DNA from: JBJXGE01 sp046154185
GTDB lineage: Bacteria; Planctomycetota; UBA8108; UBA1146; JAJFFE01
NCBI GenBank assembly: GCA_046154185.1
Contig: JBJXGE010000021.1
Coordinates: forward strand, 80,352 to 144,351
Length of the DNA stretch: 64,000 nucleotides
Reading direction: 5' to 3'
Made by a program: the position numbers and the translations under genes. The notes below the pieces were generated by a model that worked only from the letters and a program-made list of their open reading frames with translations, did no database searches and was not told where the DNA came from. Each line of letters opens with the position of its first letter. The stretch's first letter is position 1. This document shows, in pieces, positions 25,093 through 34,262 of the stretch.

Positions 25093-28000
25093 ATGCGCCT
25101 GTCGAAAAACGCTTGGCGTGACGTGTTGCTACTGACTCTCATTACTGCTCTAGCGACGGCTTGCACGCCGCGCACCGGCGGCGGTGGTCGTGGCGGCGAC
25201 ACGACCGTCCCCTCGACCGACAATAGTTTCACGTGGTCGAAAACCTATGGAGGCCCCGACGATGACTCGGCGTCGGCGATGGCGGAGTCGTCACGCGGCG
25301 GTTACTTGGTCGCGGGCAATACCAACGGCTTCGATCAGAATGCGAGCGACATCTGGGCGTTTCGCGTCGACGGCCGCGGCCAAGCCATGTGGTCGCGCAC
25401 GTACGGCTCCGCTGGAATTCGGTTGCAAGAGCTTCGCGGCATCGCGGTCGAACCGTCGAGCGGCGACATCGTGATCGTGGGCATCGAAGTCGTACGAAAG
25501 GATGTCGTCGAGGGCGTCGCGATCCGTCTCACCGCGGACTTCCAATTCGTGTGGCGCCGGCAACTCGAAATGCAGCAGCCGCAGCACGTGCTCGCGTTGC
25601 CGGATTCTCAGTTTCTCGTCGTCGGCGCGGACCTCGCCGTCGACGGCGACGTCGCGGTCGCACTGCTCGATGCGGATGGTCGATCACTTTGGCAGCGCAC
25701 GTACGGCGGTGGCGCCGCGTACACCAGCGCTCGCACGGACTCCGGCCGCTACTACGTCGGCGGCGCCCATCGAGTCACGGCGGCGCCGGAATACACGCGG
25801 CCCGTCGTCTACGCGCTCAATACCGACGGCGACATTCAATGGGTGCAAGACGCCTTTGATCCCCTGCTCACGCAAATGGCGGTGCGAGTCGTCGAAGTCA
25901 CGAATTTCGCCGGCGACTACATCGCAATGGGCACTTGGCACATTCCGGCGACGCAAGAGCGCACGGTCTTCCGCCAACTCGGCGACGCCGCGGGCAACTT
26001 GATCGACAACAATGATCTCGAGTTGTCGGGCGGCGCGTTCAGCGGCGACATCGCGTGGGACTGGCTCGAGCGCGATCAAAACGGCCAATACATCGCGACC
26101 GGCGTGGAAGTCTCCGACACGGCCGGCGTGCCGAACGCCGCGATCTATGGCCGCTTTGACGAAGACTTCGATGAATTGAATACGCAGGTCCTGAGTTTCC
26201 CAGCGCCGAGCACGAACGCGGCCGGCACGCGGCTACTGCGGAAGTCCGGCGGCTACATGCTCGTGCTTGGACAAATCTCGGGCGTTTCCGGCAATGTATT
26301 CATCGCGCAGATTGGCGCCGCGGACACGATTGTCGCGCAGATCGTCACGGGCGCTGGCTCCGGCACGACGACCGGCAATGAGTTGTTGCTCGCCGCCGGA
26401 TTCGCGCTCAGCGGCAAACTTCTCCTCGGTGGGCAGACCACGACCGGTCCAAACGGCGAGGGCGCGTGGCTCAGCGAATTCGACGACAATTATGTGAAAG
26501 ACCGCGAGACCTACCGCAGCCTGCGGAGCCGCGACACGATCGTAGCCGCGATCGAAAACCAAGCGGGTGATGGTTTCGTGTGCATCGGCACCACCGAGTC
26601 AGCGGCGTTCGCGCAAGCGGACAAGCAGTCCATGTACGTCTTTGAAGTCGCGGAAGACGACGGCGCGCTGCGCTGGCTTACGATCCTCCGCGCCGAAACG
26701 CAGTTCAACGAGCAGGGTGTCGGTCTTTGCCGATTCGGTGATGGCTATGCGGTGATCGGTCAAAGTGCCGACGATGTCTTGCTCGCCACGCTAGACGCAG
26801 CGGGCGCCCTCACGCAGGCCATCCAACACGTCGCGCCGCCCGCGAGCGACTATCACATGGTCGCCGGCGGAATCGTGTCGGCGTCGAACGACACGCTCTA
26901 CGTCACCGGCACGCTGGCGCCAGACGAATCCGGCCCAGGCAATTCCGCGCTCCTCTGGATCGCACGACTCGACGCGCAACTCGGACAAGTTTGGCGCACC
27001 GAGTTTCAGCCGAACTTCGTGATCAAGGGATTCCTGTTCACTTCAGAATTGCGCGGCCTCGGCGTCGCGGCGCTGGATGACGGATGCGTTGCGGTTGCCG
27101 ATCTCACCTCCGCGGGACTTGACGTCGACTCGGTTGCCGCGGTGCGCGTGAACGCCGCCGGCGAACTCGTTTGGGCGCGCAGTTACTTCCGGACCGATGA
27201 CGCGGCCGGCATCGCGCGCAGCGGCGCCGGCTCGTTGACGCTCGCCGCCACGACGACACAAGTCGGCGGCGGCCTGACCTGTGATGGCGACACGACCTGC
27301 CCAAACATGCTCGCCGTGCGCATCGACGAAAGCACGGGGCAGGTCACTTGGGCGCGCACCTACAGCACGGCGACCGCCGATCACGCACACACGATCGGAG
27401 TGAGCACGAGCGGCGACTTCTTCCTCGCCGGCGATACGGATGGCGTTACCGGCAATCGCGACTACTGGGCGATGCGCATCGCGAGCGATGGAGAGATTTC
27501 TTCGGGTTGTCCGGGCGGGATCGGCGAGAGCGCTTCCGTCCACGGCGGCAACCTGCCGCTCCTCATCAACGGTGTCGCGGCGAGTGAGAGCACCGAGCCG
27601 GTCGATGCGCTGTTCGCGGAACCCAATGCCGTCGAGCGTTTCAGCTACGTCCAAACGCAGCAATGCGTCGGCGGCGGCACCGATCCGGCGCCCATCGAGT
27701 TTCTCGTCACAATCTCAATCAACGGACAAGGAAGTGTCAGCGCCTCGACCGGCGACACGTGCGAGAGCATGTGCGGCTGGCTCGTGCCCGCGGGCACGAT
27801 GTTGAGTTTGAACGCGAACGCCGCCGCGGGTTGGACGTTTCAGAGTTGGGGCGGCGACTACGCCGGCGCCCCGGTCGAAGTCACGACCGATCTCGAGATC
27901 GTCGTGAACTTCGCCGAACCCTGCGCGGGCGGCACGCTCATGTACGCGGTCGACGATTGGAATGAAGGTTGGACCGACGTGGATCTCGTCAGCACGGGAA

Positions 28001-28482
28001 CTTCATTCAGCGCTACCCAACAATCGCCGACTGGCGGCGCTCCCGGCATTTACCGAGAGACGTACAATGCGATGCTGCAGTTCGAGAACCTCACGGTTGC
28101 GCACTTCACGCCGGAAGTTCTGTACGACTTTTCCTCCGGCGGAGCGATCGTCAGTCTCGACTTCTCGGCGCAGCTCGGCCTGAGTAATCCACTGCCGGCC
28201 GGTGATACCGTGCGCTTCAATTTCGCGGTGCGCCAAAATGGTGTCGTCCACGTTGGCATCGGCAGCGCCGTTTTCACCACGTTGGGCTGGACCGAATTCG
28301 CGGCAACGGGTCAAAGCGCCCAGTCGTTCGAGATCGTCGGCGGGCAACAGGTTGACTTCTCCGCGAGCGCGCCGCCGATCGAATTCGGCTACGTGACGAG
28401 AGCGGAGAGTCCGGGTGGACCGATGAACCACTTAGTCGGCGTCGATACTTTGCGCGTGACGGTGCATCGGAACTGCCCATAA
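25093..28482 (+). CDS. Large lipoprotein with propeller-like repeats and C-terminal Cys-Pro
   Basis: A 1129-residue exported lipoprotein; the lipobox is ALATAC with Cys24, followed by a Gly-rich linker. From about residue 45 to 830 there are repeated blade-like segments of the type TWSKTYGG...GGYLVAGNTN and WSRTYGS, similar to the delta-60 repeats and PQQ-like propellers. A small repeat domain (ISINGQGSVSASTGDTC... SWGGDY near 875-945) resembles bacterial repeats of surface proteins, and the last 180 residues form a beta-sandwich-like region. The protein ends in NCP. GGAGGAAC precedes the ATG. It is outer-membrane or surface located; binding or sensing is likely, but no enzyme motif is seen. 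Confidence 0.8.
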   Translation: MRLSKNAWRDVLLLTLITALATACTPRTGGGGRGGDTTVPSTDNSFTWSKTYGGPDDDSASAMAESSRGGYLVAGNTNGFDQNASDIWAFRVDGRGQAMWSRTYGSAGIRLQELRGIAVEPSSGDIVIVGIEVVRKDVVEGVAIRLTADFQFVWRRQLEMQQPQHVLALPDSQFLVVGADLAVDGDVAVALLDADGRSLWQRTYGGGAAYTSARTDSGRYYVGGAHRVTAAPEYTRPVVYALNTDGDIQWVQDAFDPLLTQMAVRVVEVTNFAGDYIAMGTWHIPATQERTVFRQLGDAAGNLIDNNDLELSGGAFSGDIAWDWLERDQNGQYIATGVEVSDTAGVPNAAIYGRFDEDFDELNTQVLSFPAPSTNAAGTRLLRKSGGYMLVLGQISGVSGNVFIAQIGAADTIVAQIVTGAGSGTTTGNELLLAAGFALSGKLLLGGQTTTGPNGEGAWLSEFDDNYVKDRETYRSLRSRDTIVAAIENQAGDGFVCIGTTESAAFAQADKQSMYVFEVAEDDGALRWLTILRAETQFNEQGVGLCRFGDGYAVIGQSADDVLLATLDAAGALTQAIQHVAPPASDYHMVAGGIVSASNDTLYVTGTLAPDESGPGNSALLWIARLDAQLGQVWRTEFQPNFVIKGFLFTSELRGLGVAALDDGCVAVADLTSAGLDVDSVAAVRVNAAGELVWARSYFRTDDAAGIARSGAGSLTLAATTTQVGGGLTCDGDTTCPNMLAVRIDESTGQVTWARTYSTATADHAHTIGVSTSGDFFLAGDTDGVTGNRDYWAMRIASDGEISSGCPGGIGESASVHGGNLPLLINGVAASESTEPVDALFAEPNAVERFSYVQTQQCVGGGTDPAPIEFLVTISINGQGSVSASTGDTCESMCGWLVPAGTMLSLNANAAAGWTFQSWGGDYAGAPVEVTTDLEIVVNFAEPCAGGTLMYAVDDWNEGWTDVDLVSTGTSFSATQQSPTGGAPGIYRETYNAMLQFENLTVAHFTPEVLYDFSSGGAIVSLDFSAQLGLSNPLPAGDTVRFNFAVRQNGVVHVGIGSAVFTTLGWTEFAATGQSAQSFEIVGGQQVDFSASAPPIEFGYVTRAESPGGPMNHLVGVDTLRVTVHRNCP

Positions 28483-28602
28483 GGTTCGATCTCGGCGGGC
28501 GCGCGCGACGGATTTTAGCGGCGCGTTGGTCGGAGCGTGGAGGGTCGGTAGAATCGTCGACTGTCGATTCTCGAACCTTCACGCCCGACGAACGAACCGC
28601 CT

Positions 28603-29193
28603 ATGGAAAATGGCTCGGAACACGCGCGCACACACGCCTCGCACGAAGTCACCGCCGCGCTCGGCGCGGTCAAGGACGGCGTGCCCGGCGCGCAGAATCG
28701 CCTCATTCAACTGGTGTATGAAGAGCTGCGACGGCTGGCGCGCCAGCGCGCGCCGCAATCGTTGGGCCCGGCAACCTTGTGTCCGACCGCGCTCGTGCAT
28801 GAGGCTTATCTGCGTCTCATGGATGGGCAACAGCTCGGGTGGGCGGATCGCAACCATTTTCTCGGCGCCGCGGCCTGCGCGATGCGCTCCGCGGTCGTCG
28901 ACTACGCGCGACATCGCAACGCGCAGAAGCGCGGCGGCGGCGCCGTACAGCTCGAGTTGTCGCCGCAGCTCGCGGAGGTCGATCAGCGCGTGAGCGATGT
29001 GCTGGAAGTGCACGAAGCGCTCGATCGGTTGGCGCTCGTCAGCAGCCGCGCGAGTCGGGTCGTGGAGCTGTTGTACTTCGGCGGTTTGCAGGAAGATGAG
29101 GCGGCGGCCGTGTTGGATGTGTCGGCGCGCACGGTGCGGCGCGAGTGGCGGTTCGCGCGTGCGTGGCTTTTCGATCAGCTTCGAACGCAGTAA
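28603..29193 (+). CDS. ECF sigma factor of the planctomycete-type (TIGR02999-like) subfamily
   Basis: A 196-residue sigma factor. Region 2 contains LVHEAYLRLMDGQQLGWADR and the RSAVVDYARHR helix that is typical of this subfamily, and region 4 has the helix-turn-helix VLDVSARTVRREWRFARAWL for -35 recognition. Such sigma factors lack a classical anti-sigma factor and are usually coupled to Ser/Thr kinases. The kinase gene begins 12 bases downstream, so the two genes form an operon. A direct control by phosphorylation is an inference from this pairing. Start ATG at 28603; the next codons GENGSEHART form a short Thr/His-rich N-terminal tail. Confidence 0.88.
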   Translation: MENGSEHARTHASHEVTAALGAVKDGVPGAQNRLIQLVYEELRRLARQRAPQSLGPATLCPTALVHEAYLRLMDGQQLGWADRNHFLGAAACAMRSAVVDYARHRNAQKRGGGAVQLELSPQLAEVDQRVSDVLEVHEALDRLALVSSRASRVVELLYFGGLQEDEAAAVLDVSARTVRREWRFARAWLFDQLRTQ

Positions 29194-29205
29194 GGGTTGC
29201 CGGTG

Positions 29206-32200
29206 ATGAGCGAAGACAGCGCCGACTCGGCGCGGACGGCATCGCTGATCGAGGAGCTGTTCGCGGTCGCCATCGACTTGTCGACGGCCGAGCGCGACGT
29301 CTACTTGGCACGCGAATGCGGGGCCGACCTCGAGATGCGCGCGCAGATCGATCGACTGCTGAGCGCGGATCTCGAAGCGGGATCGTGGCTCGAGGGCACG
29401 GCCGCCGAGCTTTTGCCTTCGCTCTCGAATTTCGATGCGCCGCTCAGCGCCGGCACGATGCTCGGCGCCTACCGCATCATTCGGCATGTCGCGTCCGGCG
29501 GGATGGGCACAGTCTACGAAGCCAGTCAGGAACAGCCCCGGCGCGTCGTCGCGCTCAAGCTCCTGCGCTCGACGATCGCCACCAGCGATGCCTTGCGCCG
29601 TTTTCAACTCGAGGGTCTTCTCCAGGCGAGCCTCGAGCATTCGGCGATCGCGCGCGTCTACGAAGTCGGGACGCTGCGCTACGGCGATGGGTCCTCGCCC
29701 TACATCGCCATGGAATTCGTGCACGGTGCATGCGACATCGTGCAGTACGCCCGGCTACACAAACTCGACCGCGATCAACGCCTGGAGTTATTTCTCGCCG
29801 TGTGCGAGGCAGTGCGCTTCGCGCATCAGCGCGGGGTACTGCACCGCGATCTCAAACCGCACAACGTGCTCGTCGGCGCCGACGGAGCGCCGAAGATCAT
29901 CGACTTCGGCATCGCGCGCGCGCTCGATCCCGATCTCAAGCAATCGATCGAGACGCGGCCCGGCGTCCTGGTCGGTACCGTGCAGTATATGAGTCCCGAG
30001 CTGCTCACCGGTGACCGCACGCATGGCGACACGCTCAGCGACGTGTATGCGCTTGGCGTGATTCTCTATGAACTGTTGACGGAGCGCCGACCCTACGTTT
30101 TCGACGGACTCAATTTCGTGCAGATCGCGCGCACGATCAGCGACTCGTTGCCAACGCGGCCGAGTAGCATCGATCCGACGATGCACGGCGACTTGGAAGC
30201 AATTCTGCTCAAGGCGGTCGAGAAGGAACCCGGGTTGCGCTACGCATCCGCGCACGAACTCGCGGCCGACTTGCAGCGATTCCGGCGGCACGAGCCGATC
30301 CTTGCGCGACCACCGAGTTGGACGTACACGTTGCGACTCCTCGCGCGCAAACATCGCGCAGCGGCCGTCGCGCTCTCGGTCATCGTCGTGAGTCTTGCGA
30401 GCGCCACCGCGTTCAGCTTGATATTCGCGACTCGCGCCGCGACCGAGCGAAGCGCGGCCGTCGTGGAACGCGATCGCTCGGAACGCAGCACGTATAGGGC
30501 GCGCATCGCGGCGGCCGATGCGGCGCTCCGCGGTTACGAGATCGGCACGGCGCGCCTCCACTTGAGGCAGGCGGACGAGCGCTTGCGAGGACTCGAATGG
30601 CAAATCTTGACGTCGCGCATCGACACCAGCGATCGCACGATTCGCGACGAAGAATGGCGCTGTCTGCGGCACGATGCGAGTCGTGATCGCAAGCGGATTG
30701 CGAGTCTCTGGAAATCGAAAACCACGGGCGAAGTTGAGTTGCGCGTGGGAATCTGCGAGCCCGCCGACTCCGTGCGCATTGCGGTCGATCCCGCGACGGC
30801 GCGACTCATCGTGAATGCCGATGGATCGCGCGCGGCCGTGAGCGGCGACACTGGCTTGTTGCAGCTCGTCAACCTCACGGCGGCGCGCATCATCGGTGAG
30901 CGACGCCGCCTCGATGGTTACACGACCTGCATGGCGTTTAGCCCCGACGGCACGCGACTCGCCAACATTGTAGGCGGACACATGTTTGAAGTGATGGAAG
31001 TGCCGAGCTTGCTGAAACTGCAGGAGATCCGCAGCGAAACGGTTCTGTGCGATGTCAGTTACCATCCCGATGGAACGACGATCGCGACCAGCGGCCGGCG
31101 CGATCTGCGGTATTGGGATGCCGACACGCTCGATTTGCAGCGCGTCGCCATCGGTCATGATTCCGACATTCTCAGCATCGCGTGGAGCGACGATGGCAAG
31201 TCATTGGTGTCTGGTTCGATCGACGGCACCGTGTTCCTGTGGGATGCCGAGCGCACAACGCCGCGCTTTTCGTGGCGCGCGAGCGCGCGCGAAGTATTCC
31301 GCGTGCGCATGACGCCCGACGCGAGCTGCATCGCGGCGGGGTGCGCGGACGGCAGCGTGCGACTGTGGTCGGCGCATAGCGGGCTCGCTGTGCACAACCT
31401 GTGGGGCGAAGAGGGCGCGATTCAATCACTCACCGTGGCGGCGGATGGCCGCAGCTTCGTCGCGGCTGGGGATTCCGGCGTGTTGCGCATCTTTCCGCGC
31501 CAGCCGATTCTCGAACTTCGTATGGCGCAGGCAGAGGCGAGCCTCGTCCGCGGCATCGATTACAGCCCCGACGGTCATTGGCTCGCGGCCGCGACCTTCG
31601 ATCGCTCCGTCGTCGTGTACGAAGCGGAATCGGGTCGCGTCGAAGTGGAGCTCGGCAAGTTCAAGGCGGTCGCGTCCGACGTGACGTTTAGCGCGCGCGG
31701 CACGCTCATCGCGGCGATCAGTAATGATCAGCGCGTTCGGGTTTGGCGAGTGCCGACTTGGGAGCCCGTCGCTGAGTGGCGTGCGCAAGATGATGGCGGC
31801 CACGGCGTCGCGATTTCGCCCGACGACGCGCTCGTCGTGACGGGCGGTCGCGATCGCGCGATGCGCGTGTGGTCGCTCGCGGATCAACAGCTCCTGCGCG
31901 AGATCCCCCACTCGGATTGGTTATGGAACTTCGAGTTCAGCGGCGATGGCGCACTCGTCGCGAGTGCTTCGCGGAGCCGGCAGTTGCGCGTCTTTCGCGT
32001 CGCTGATTGGAGCGAGTTCGATTGCGAGCAAATCGGCATGACCGGCGCGTACGACGTCCGCTTCCATCCGACGGAGCCGTTGGTCGCGGCGGCGTGTCAT
32101 GATGGGCGAGTCCGGATCTGGCGCATGAACGGCGACCAACTGCGCGTCGTAAACGAAATGCCGGGCGAATCCGGCAACGTCTTCTGCGTCGACATCTCGC

Positions 32201-32442
32201 CCGACGGCCGCCGCCTCGTCAGCGGCGGCTCCGACGGTATCGTCCGGCTGTGGGACCTCGAGAGCGGCGAAGCACTGCTCACACTCACCGGCCACCGCAG
32301 CAATATTTTCGGCGTCGCGTTCAATCCCGACGGTACCCAGTTCGCATCCGCCGGTGGTCGCTATGAACCCGGCACCGGCGAAACCATCGTCTGGGGCCGA
32401 CGGAGCGGACGACCATGGCCGCCGGTGCTCGAGGTGAAGTGA
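29206..32442 (+). CDS. Membrane Ser/Thr protein kinase with WD40 repeats
   Basis: A 1078-residue kinase. The N-terminal region (1-85) is the short helical domain found before planctomycete kinases. The kinase domain (about 88-365) has SGGMGTVY (98-105), the Lys of VALKLL, HRDLKPHN (213-220), IIDFG (231-235) and the APE-like SPELL, so it should be active. One transmembrane helix (about 383-405) places the second half outside the cytoplasm. From about residue 570 to the end there are WD40 repeats, such as SIAWSDDGKSLVSGSIDGT and CVDISPDGRRLVSGGSDG, a beta propeller for ligand binding. It is coupled to the upstream sigma factor gene. The ATG was preferred to the TTG nine bases upstream. Confidence 0.9.
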   Translation: MSEDSADSARTASLIEELFAVAIDLSTAERDVYLARECGADLEMRAQIDRLLSADLEAGSWLEGTAAELLPSLSNFDAPLSAGTMLGAYRIIRHVASGGMGTVYEASQEQPRRVVALKLLRSTIATSDALRRFQLEGLLQASLEHSAIARVYEVGTLRYGDGSSPYIAMEFVHGACDIVQYARLHKLDRDQRLELFLAVCEAVRFAHQRGVLHRDLKPHNVLVGADGAPKIIDFGIARALDPDLKQSIETRPGVLVGTVQYMSPELLTGDRTHGDTLSDVYALGVILYELLTERRPYVFDGLNFVQIARTISDSLPTRPSSIDPTMHGDLEAILLKAVEKEPGLRYASAHELAADLQRFRRHEPILARPPSWTYTLRLLARKHRAAAVALSVIVVSLASATAFSLIFATRAATERSAAVVERDRSERSTYRARIAAADAALRGYEIGTARLHLRQADERLRGLEWQILTSRIDTSDRTIRDEEWRCLRHDASRDRKRIASLWKSKTTGEVELRVGICEPADSVRIAVDPATARLIVNADGSRAAVSGDTGLLQLVNLTAARIIGERRRLDGYTTCMAFSPDGTRLANIVGGHMFEVMEVPSLLKLQEIRSETVLCDVSYHPDGTTIATSGRRDLRYWDADTLDLQRVAIGHDSDILSIAWSDDGKSLVSGSIDGTVFLWDAERTTPRFSWRASAREVFRVRMTPDASCIAAGCADGSVRLWSAHSGLAVHNLWGEEGAIQSLTVAADGRSFVAAGDSGVLRIFPRQPILELRMAQAEASLVRGIDYSPDGHWLAAATFDRSVVVYEAESGRVEVELGKFKAVASDVTFSARGTLIAAISNDQRVRVWRVPTWEPVAEWRAQDDGGHGVAISPDDALVVTGGRDRAMRVWSLADQQLLREIPHSDWLWNFEFSGDGALVASASRSRQLRVFRVADWSEFDCEQIGMTGAYDVRFHPTEPLVAAACHDGRVRIWRMNGDQLRVVNEMPGESGNVFCVDISPDGRRLVSGGSDGIVRLWDLESGEALLTLTGHRSNIFGVAFNPDGTQFASAGGRYEPGTGETIVWGRRSGRPWPPVLEVK

Positions 32443-32500
32443 TGGGTTTTTGGCACCCCCCAAAAAAAACAGCTGGGCCTGCAAGGCCCACAGACCAAAG

Positions 32501-32534
32501 CCCAGGGTCGGCCGGTCCGCCGGCCTACCCTGGG
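32501..32534. repeat. Palindromic intergenic repeat, copy A
   Basis: An almost perfect inverted repeat, CCCAGGGTCGGCCGG paired with CCGGCCTACCCTGGG, standing 36 bases upstream of the start of the next sigma-factor gene. It is the same family as 33286-33318 and the triplet at 19949-20057. A second small hairpin (TGGGCCTGCAAGGCCCA) lies just upstream at 32474-32490. Confidence 0.85.
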
Positions 32535-32570
32535 TCCACCGCATGCGAGAATCCGTCACCCCGCCCGCGC

Positions 32571-33107
32571 ATGGACGACGTCGAGCTGATTGCGCGGTTG
32601 AATAGTGGCGACCCGACGGCGTTCGCGGCCCTTTACTATCGCTATCGCGATTGGGTCTATCGGGTGGCGTGGCGGCACACGCAGCATCACGAGGACGCGC
32701 TCGATGTGGTGCAAGACTGCTTCGCGTACTTTGCGAACAAGTTTCCTGGGTTTGCGCTCCGCGCGCGCCTCACGACGTTTCTCTATCCGGTGGCGAAGCA
32801 CCTCGCGCTGAAAGCGCGGGCGCGTCGCGCGAAGGTCGCCGGTGAAGTGATCGACATCGACTCGATTCCGGCGCTGCCGACGGGCGAGCCTGATCAAGAG
32901 GACGGCGCGGCGCTCGGGCGCGCGCTGGCTCGATTACCCGCGCCGCAACGCGAAGTCGTGGAGCTGCGGTTCGTCGACGAACTTAAGCTCGAGGAGATCG
33001 CGCTCGTCCTCGAGGTGCCGCTTGGGACCATCAAGTCGCGACTCCACCACGCGCTCAAGGCGCTCGCCGAAGTGCCAGAACTCTCCGCGCTCTTTCGGGA
33101 AGTGTAA
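32571..33107 (+). CDS. ECF sigma factor (RpoE-like)
   Basis: A 178-residue sigma factor. Region 2 starts ELIARLNSGDPTAFAALYYRYRDWVYRVAWR and continues with a DVVQDCFAYF element; region 4 has LPAPQREVVELRFVDELKL and the recognition helix VPLGTIKSRLHHALKAL. The ATG before DDVELIARL is used; the open frame upstream passes through a palindromic repeat and overlaps the kinase end, so it is not coding. This is the first gene of a four-gene set with a dockerin-bearing membrane protein, a cohesin-like secreted protein and a VIT/VWA protein, and it is probably controlled by that membrane protein. Two copies of the palindromic repeat flank it. Confidence 0.92.
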   Translation: MDDVELIARLNSGDPTAFAALYYRYRDWVYRVAWRHTQHHEDALDVVQDCFAYFANKFPGFALRARLTTFLYPVAKHLALKARARRAKVAGEVIDIDSIPALPTGEPDQEDGAALGRALARLPAPQREVVELRFVDELKLEEIALVLEVPLGTIKSRLHHALKALAEVPELSALFREV

Positions 33108-33285
33108 GAATCTAAGAAATACTTTGAACCATTTCGCGCGTTGCGGACTTCAGCCTGCAGAGAAAGCGAGTGCGAGGGTCGACGCGGACGATGCGCTTCG
33201 GCGTCAATGCGATCGCCGCGCTGAGCGCACGCAGATTCAAGCGTCGTCCCCAAACGAGGGTCTGAAAGACCCGCAAGATTAGAGA

Positions 33286-33318
33286 CCAGGGTTGGCCGGC
33301 CTGGCGGCCTACCCTGGG
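33286..33318. repeat. Palindromic intergenic repeat, copy B
   Basis: An inverted repeat CCAGGGTTGGCCGGCC paired with GCGGCCTACCCTGGG, ending 15 bases before the start of the membrane dockerin gene. Together with copy A it flanks the sigma-factor gene. In RNA it would form a strong hairpin close to the ribosome site of the downstream gene. Confidence 0.85.
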
Positions 33319-33333
33319 AAACGAGTGCGAGCG

Positions 33334-33804
33334 ATGTCCTCAGCGGTTGAGCCTTCGAACGACGATGACACTCTTGCGACGCCGCAGCTTGCGCGTGCGC
33401 TGCGCGCGCATTATCGCGCACCGAGCGAAGTCACTGCGGAAATCGACCGGCGCGTCCTCGCCGACGCCAATCGCCGGCTGCGTCTCGTTCGTTGGGGACG
33501 CGCCACGCGATGGATAAGCGGCGGCGCCGCGGCGCTCCTTGTCATCGGCGGGGTCTATTTGGCGGTCGAACGTGCGACGCGGACGCCGGCGCTCGACGAT
33601 CGCAGGTCGACCGCGCTGCGAGCAGACATCGATGGCAGCGGCCGCGTCGATATCCTCGATGCGTTGCGTTTGGCGCGGCTTGTCGCCGAGACGCCGGTCG
33701 TCGATCGCCGCTTTGACATGAATAGCGATACAGTCGTCGACCAGCGCGACGTCGATGCCGTGGCCGAGCGCGCGGTCCGGCTCGAGAAGCGAGAGCGACC
33801 ATGA
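33334..33804 (+). CDS. Single-pass membrane protein with external dockerin pair, probable anti-sigma factor
   Basis: A 156-residue protein. The N-terminal ~55 residues are cytoplasmic and helical (LARALRAHYRAPSEVTAEID); a transmembrane helix follows (WISGGAAALLVIGGVYLAV, about 58-76). The external part (about 93-150) holds two calcium-binding loops spaced as in type I dockerins: DIDGSGRVDILD and DMNSDTVVDQRD, each with Asp, Asp/Asn, Ser/Asp and Asp at positions 1, 3, 5, 9 and 12. No zinc anti-sigma motif is present. Its position behind an ECF sigma gene and its topology suggest that it holds the sigma factor at the membrane and responds to an external partner. It overlaps the next gene by four bases (ATGA). 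Confidence 0.82.
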   Translation: MSSAVEPSNDDDTLATPQLARALRAHYRAPSEVTAEIDRRVLADANRRLRLVRWGRATRWISGGAAALLVIGGVYLAVERATRTPALDDRRSTALRADIDGSGRVDILDALRLARLVAETPVVDRRFDMNSDTVVDQRDVDAVAERAVRLEKRERP

Positions 33805-34262
33805 AACAAGCGACGGCTAGAACCTGCGCCGGCGTATTGTCGTGCGCCGCGCTCCTGGCCGGTTTCGCAATGGCGATGGCACAGCCAGCGCCGCCTGGAC
33901 TCCGCTTTGCCGCGTACGAACTCTGGATCGAAACCGGCGACCGTGAACTGGCGGCCTGGCAGGTGGAGGTCACGGATCCCGCCGCGCACGCGCAGCTCGT
34001 CGGCCTCGAAGGCGGGAGCGAAGCCGCCTACGCCGACGCGCCGTATTACGATCGAGCGGCGCTGCTCCAACATCGCGTGATCGTCGCCGCCTTCAGTCTC
34101 GAAGCAACACTCCCGAGTGGGCGAACGCACGTCGCGACGCTGCATTTCGCGCTCGACGCGGCGAGCGACTCAGCGTTCGAAGTTGTCCCAGTCGCAGCCG
34201 CCGATCCGAGCGGCGCATCCATCACAATCGATGCCGTGCTAGTCGAGAAGGAGCAGAAATGA
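33801..34262 (+). CDS. Small secreted protein, cohesin-like
   Basis: A 153-residue protein with a signal peptide (about 1-27, AFAMAMAQ-type cleavage). The remainder is beta-rich: FAAYELWIETGDRELAAWQV, VTDPAAHAQLVGLEGG, VIVAAFSLEATLPSGRTHVA and TLHFALDAASDSAFEV. The order of strands and the xAAxSxxxxLPxGxxxxATLxF pattern resemble the cohesin fold, which binds dockerins. This is a resemblance by eye and not a proven match. It overlaps the upstream membrane dockerin gene and the downstream VIT/VWA gene by four bases each, so the three products are made together. If it is a cohesin, the obvious partner is the dockerin next door. Confidence 0.72.
   Translation: MKQATARTCAGVLSCAALLAGFAMAMAQPAPPGLRFAAYELWIETGDRELAAWQVEVTDPAAHAQLVGLEGGSEAAYADAPYYDRAALLQHRVIVAAFSLEATLPSGRTHVATLHFALDAASDSAFEVVPVAAADPSGASITIDAVLVEKEQK

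Noticed and set aside
32415..32570. N-terminal extension of the second ECF sigma factor
   Set aside because: It starts inside the kinase gene and passes through the palindromic repeat; the sigma domain begins after the ATG at 32571.
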